Assembly (NCBI GenBank): GCA_014379345.1
Contig: JACMLY010000039.1
Span: 1-55,686 of the forward strand
Length of the DNA stretch: 55,686 bases
Direction: 5' to 3'
From: Chitinophagaceae bacterium
Lineage (GTDB): Bacteria; Bacteroidota; Bacteroidia; Chitinophagales; Chitinophagaceae
The position numbers and the translations under genes were made by a program. Each line of letters begins with the position of its first letter. The stretch's first letter is position 1. The notes under the pieces were generated by a model. The model saw only the letters and a list, made by a program, of their open reading frames with translations, did no database searches and had not been told where the DNA came from. Shown here one piece after another: positions 52,902-55,686 of the stretch.

Positions 52902-54722
52902 ATGTCGGAGAACGCCACGGTAAAAAGGATATTTGATTTTCGATTGCTGCGGAGAGTGTTGCATTATGCTGCCCCATATAAAAGAAAATTTTATATTTCC
53001 GTTGCCCTGGCCGTATTGCTGGCCGTTCTTTCTCCTATTCGGCCACATTTAATTCAGCTCACCGTTAATGACTATATCAGAGCCGGCGTCAATGGTGACG
53101 GGGGCATAAAGATCCGCATGGAAGAACTGGTTATCTGGATCACCGTGATCCAGATCGGATTATTGCTTATTGAATCGGGTTTCCGGTTTTATTTTTCATA
53201 TCTCACTGCGTGGCTCGGCCAAACCGTTGTAAAAGATCTGCGGGTCAGGGTTTATAAAAAAGTGCTGGGACTTAATCTTTCCCAGTTCGATACCACGCCG
53301 ATCGGAACGCTTACTACCCGAACAGTCGACGATATTGAACGTATCAACGATGTATTTGCAGATGGATTGATACCGATCATTGCAGATCTTCTTTCAATAG
53401 TGGCGATCGTGCTGGTAATGTTCATAAGTGATTGGAGACTGTCGTTAATAAGCCTTGCTCCCTTTCCTTTTCTGATTCTGGCAACCTATGTATTCAAAGA
53501 AAGTGTCAACAAATCCTTTATCAGAGTAAGAAATGCAGTTGCAAACCTCAATGCATTTGTTCAGGAACATATTACAGGGGTGCAGATCATTCAGGGATTT
53601 GCTGTTGAGGACAGGGAGTTCAACAAATTCAGGAATATTAATGCGGAACACAGGAACGCCAATATCAAAGCAATTTTTGCATACTCTGTTTTTTTCCCGA
53701 TCGTTGAGATCGTTCTTGCAGTAGGCACCGGGCTTATGGTATGGTGGGCTGCTACATACGCTTTGGATCTCGAAAGAGTTGAGGCCACAGACCTGATTGG
53801 CAAAATGGTAGCATTTAACATGTATCTCAATTTATTATTCCGGCCATTGAGAGTGATTGCTGATAAATTCAACGTGTTGCAAATGGGAATGATCGCGAGT
53901 GACCGTGTTTTTAAGGTACTGGACAATGAAGACTTTATCAGTTCGGAAGGCACTTACTCACCACAAAAATTAAAGGGTAAGATTGATTTCAACAGTGTCT
54001 GGTTTGCCTATAGCAAAGAAAATTATGTTTTAAAGAATATCTCTTTTCGTGTAGAAGCGGGTAGTACCATTGCTATTGTAGGACATACCGGCAGTGGAAA
54101 GACTTCTATCATAAGTTTAATAAACAGGTTGTATCATATTCAGAAAGGGCAGATAAAAATAGATGACATCGATATCGAACAATACAAACTCGATGATCTC
54201 AGAAAAAATATCGGTGTTGTACTGCAGGATGTGTTTTTATTTTCCGGATCAATTATGGATAATATAACGCTGCGTAATGATGCCATTTCAAAAGAGCAGG
54301 TAATAGAAGCTGCCAGGCTGATCGATATGCATGATTTCATCATGGAATTGCCGGGAGGATATGATTACAATGTGATGGAAAGAGGAAGCACTTTATCATT
54401 GGGTCAGCGACAGCTATTGTCTTTTATACGTGCATTGCTGTATAATCCGGGTATCTTAATTCTTGATGAAGCAACTTCTTCGGTTGATACACAAAGTGAA
54501 TTGCTCATTCAAAAAGCCATCGATACATTAATTGCCGGAAGAACCTCTATTGTGATAGCCCATCGCTTATCAACCATCCGGAAAGCAAGCAATATAATTG
54601 TACTCGATAAAGGTGAAATAAAAGAGATGGGAACCCACGAAGAGCTATTGGCAAAGGGTGGATTTTATAGTAAACTGCATGAAATGCAGTTTGCGAAGAA
54701 ATTACCTGTTAAAGTGATATGA
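52902..54722 (+). CDS. ABC transporter, fused permease and ATPase
   Basis: A 606-residue type IV exporter half-transporter of the MsbA/YheI group. Six membrane helices lie in about residues 20-310 and the nucleotide-binding domain in 355-590, with Walker A GHTGSGKTS (about 393-401), signature LSLGQ instead of LSGGQ, Walker B ILILDEATSS and an H-loop AHRLST. ATG at 52902 is used: an in-frame TTG 18 bases earlier lies in the intergenic repeat. The substrate (lipid or drug) is unknown. The stop overlaps the next gene by 4 bases. Confidence 0.92.
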   Translation: MSENATVKRIFDFRLLRRVLHYAAPYKRKFYISVALAVLLAVLSPIRPHLIQLTVNDYIRAGVNGDGGIKIRMEELVIWITVIQIGLLLIESGFRFYFSYLTAWLGQTVVKDLRVRVYKKVLGLNLSQFDTTPIGTLTTRTVDDIERINDVFADGLIPIIADLLSIVAIVLVMFISDWRLSLISLAPFPFLILATYVFKESVNKSFIRVRNAVANLNAFVQEHITGVQIIQGFAVEDREFNKFRNINAEHRNANIKAIFAYSVFFPIVEIVLAVGTGLMVWWAATYALDLERVEATDLIGKMVAFNMYLNLLFRPLRVIADKFNVLQMGMIASDRVFKVLDNEDFISSEGTYSPQKLKGKIDFNSVWFAYSKENYVLKNISFRVEAGSTIAIVGHTGSGKTSIISLINRLYHIQKGQIKIDDIDIEQYKLDDLRKNIGVVLQDVFLFSGSIMDNITLRNDAISKEQVIEAARLIDMHDFIMELPGGYDYNVMERGSTLSLGQRQLLSFIRALLYNPGILILDEATSSVDTQSELLIQKAIDTLIAGRTSIVIAHRLSTIRKASNIIVLDKGEIKEMGTHEELLAKGGFYSKLHEMQFAKKLPVKVI

Positions 54723-54928
54723 ATAAATCTAATGATATTTCATCTTGGTATGCTCCCCCGGAAGTAATTGAAAGAAGACGGTTAATGGAAGCGATCCATT
54801 CATCTCCCTTCGCAACTTTCGATATGCTTATGAAACTGATTAAAGTTTCTTATATGATGGAACAATCAGCCAAGGCAAATGAACCGGAAAGTTCATGTTC
54901 CGAAAAAAAAATAAATGAATGTGTTTGA
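54719..54928 (+). CDS. Small hypothetical protein coupled to a nucleotidyltransferase
   Basis: A 69-residue soluble protein without a recognised domain. It starts in an ATGA overlap with the ABC transporter and overlaps the next gene by 14 bases, so all three are translationally coupled. It is helix-rich, with EVIERRRLMEAIHSSPFATF and two Cys near the end. The size and position before a nucleotidyltransferase resemble antitoxin-toxin pairs, but no antitoxin family is recognised. Confidence 0.65.
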   Translation: MNKSNDISSWYAPPEVIERRRLMEAIHSSPFATFDMLMKLIKVSYMMEQSAKANEPESSCSEKKINECV

Positions 54929-55409
54929 TGATGAGATTCTTAACTTATGGAAGTCTTTTCATAAATATGAAGTTCGTTATATTTTAGTAGGAGGCTTTGC
55001 AGTTAATTTTCACCAATATTGGCGTGCTACAAACGATATTGATCTCTTCGTTGACGATACACTAGAAAATAGAAAAAAAATCAGACAGGTATTTAATGAA
55101 ATCGGTCTTGGAGATTTTGAGCCCATAGAACGAGTTCAATTTGTTGCCGGGTGGACAGATTTCAGGTTGAATTCTGTCTTTAGATTAGATATGATGACAA
55201 GTATGAAAGGGCTTGAAAATATTGGTTTTGATGATTGCTTTAACGCCGCAATTGTTCAACAGGTGCATGATGTTCCTGTACGGGTTTTGCATATAAATCA
55301 TTTATTAACGAATAAAAAAGCGGTTAATATACCAAAGGATCAGATTGACGTTATAGAACTCGAAAAAATCCGCCAAATTCTTGAAGAAACACAAAAAAAG
55401 CAAGATTAA
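54915..55409 (+). CDS. Nucleotidyltransferase-fold protein
   Basis: A 164-residue protein with a minimal nucleotidyltransferase core: RYILVGGFAVNFHQYWRATNDIDLFVD (about residues 19-46) contains the GG motif and the Asp-x-Asp metal pair (Asp41, Asp43), with a third acidic position plausible in RLDMMTS. It resembles DUF6036/AbiEii-like proteins. Possible roles are a toxin, or nucleotide transfer to RNA or protein. It is coupled to the small gene upstream. Confidence 0.75.
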   Translation: MNVFDDEILNLWKSFHKYEVRYILVGGFAVNFHQYWRATNDIDLFVDDTLENRKKIRQVFNEIGLGDFEPIERVQFVAGWTDFRLNSVFRLDMMTSMKGLENIGFDDCFNAAIVQQVHDVPVRVLHINHLLTNKKAVNIPKDQIDVIELEKIRQILEETQKKQD

Positions 55410-55531
55410 AACTTCAAGGTCAGAATCGGTTTAAATCTTAACTGCGTGGGATTGTTATTGTCAATCTCAGTCAAATCTCAAAAATCGCCATCAATCTAAA
55501 GAATCCCGGTCTTTTTTTAAACCTCCCTCCT

Positions 55532-55539
55532 TATCTTTG
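55532..55539 (+). promoter_or_regulatory. Candidate -7 element before the last gene
   Basis: TATCTTTG, a full TAnnTTTG match, 20 bases before the ATG at 55560. The rest of 55410-55559 holds no recognised feature. Confidence 0.55.
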
Positions 55540-55559
55540 CGGCAAATTTACAGACTGAC

Positions 55560-55686
55560 ATGGTCAACAGGCGCATAAAATCCTTATTGATATTGAGTTA
55601 TAGCCTTTTTTGTCTTCTTTTTTCGCGTGAATCAATGGCCCAACATGATGAACATGAACAGGATCAAGGCCAGGCACATGCTAAAA
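55560..55686 (+). CDS. Start of a gene, probably ATP synthase F0 subunit a (partial)
   Basis: 42 codons before the window ends. It begins with a signal peptide (MVNRRIKSLLILSYSL.., cleavage near SMAQ) followed by a His/Glu-rich segment (HDEHEQDQGQAHAK). In Bacteroidota, subunit a (AtpB) has just such a cleavable leader and His-rich start, often first in the F0 operon (recalled). Other His-rich exported proteins remain possible because the body is not visible. Confidence 0.5.
   Translation, partial: MVNRRIKSLLILSYSLFCLLFSRESMAQHDEHEQDQGQAHAK

Overview
The window comes from a member of the Bacteroidota, most likely Chitinophagaceae or a close relative. The evidence is SusC/SusD proteins, large TonB-dependent receptors, a type IX secretion C-terminal domain, lipoproteins, promoters of the form TAnnTTTG, and few Shine-Dalgarno sequences. 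No rRNA, tRNA, CRISPR array, phage or intact insertion sequence was seen.

Layout. 104-6343: a complete rod-shape operon (mreB, mreC, mreD, PBP2, rodA). 6465-7705: a metallo-beta-lactamase-fold enzyme and a GxxExxY nuclease-like gene, bracketed by one repeat family. 7806-9854 (minus): an ECF sigma factor, a repeat-containing anti-sigma-like membrane protein and a small exported protein. 10063-14753: a lone transketolase C-terminal half, a YeiH-type transporter behind a cysteine-rich leader ORF, a decayed epimerase fragment and a phytoene-desaturase-like flavoprotein. 14885-16825 (minus): rfbA-galE. 16938-25085: a phosphate block with PiT transporter and DUF47 partner, a divergent OprO/P-like porin, and a TonB receptor with a secreted beta-helix-like lipoprotein. 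25122-28772 (minus): a transglutaminase-like protein, a glycosyltransferase and an LpxH-like phosphoesterase.

28981-45806 is the most interesting part. It reads as an uptake and catabolism locus for organophosphorus compounds. It holds an XRE-cupin regulator, SusC/SusD, two paralogous beta-propeller/alkaline-phosphatase-fold exoproteins, a second TonB receptor, a PhnZ-like HD oxygenase, a PhnX-like C-P hydrolase, a DUF5690 MFS transporter and a TIGR03364 flavin oxidoreductase. The last seven genes are almost gapless. My model is that outer-membrane receptors and phosphoesterases capture or release a phosphonate, DUF5690 imports it, and the flavoenzyme plus PhnX-like hydrolase, and/or the PhnZ-like enzyme, free phosphate. 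Three promoters (porin, first TonB receptor, SusC) carry 7-bp direct repeats (consensus NTAACAT) every 11 bp, ending 7-8 bp before the TAnnTTTG box. This is the architecture of a Pho box and would place these transcripts in one phosphate-starvation regulon.

46020-55686: a beta-propeller lipoprotein, a T9SS cargo protein, a PhoB/PhoR-like two-component system, a large exported protein with a possible clan CD His/Cys dyad, an ABC exporter, a small-protein/nucleotidyltransferase pair and the start of a probable atpB.

Throughout, at least nine kinds of palindromic or tandem intergenic repeat lie at the 3' ends of genes. Several cover the stop codon and appear to have supplied the last 12-19 residues of the protein.
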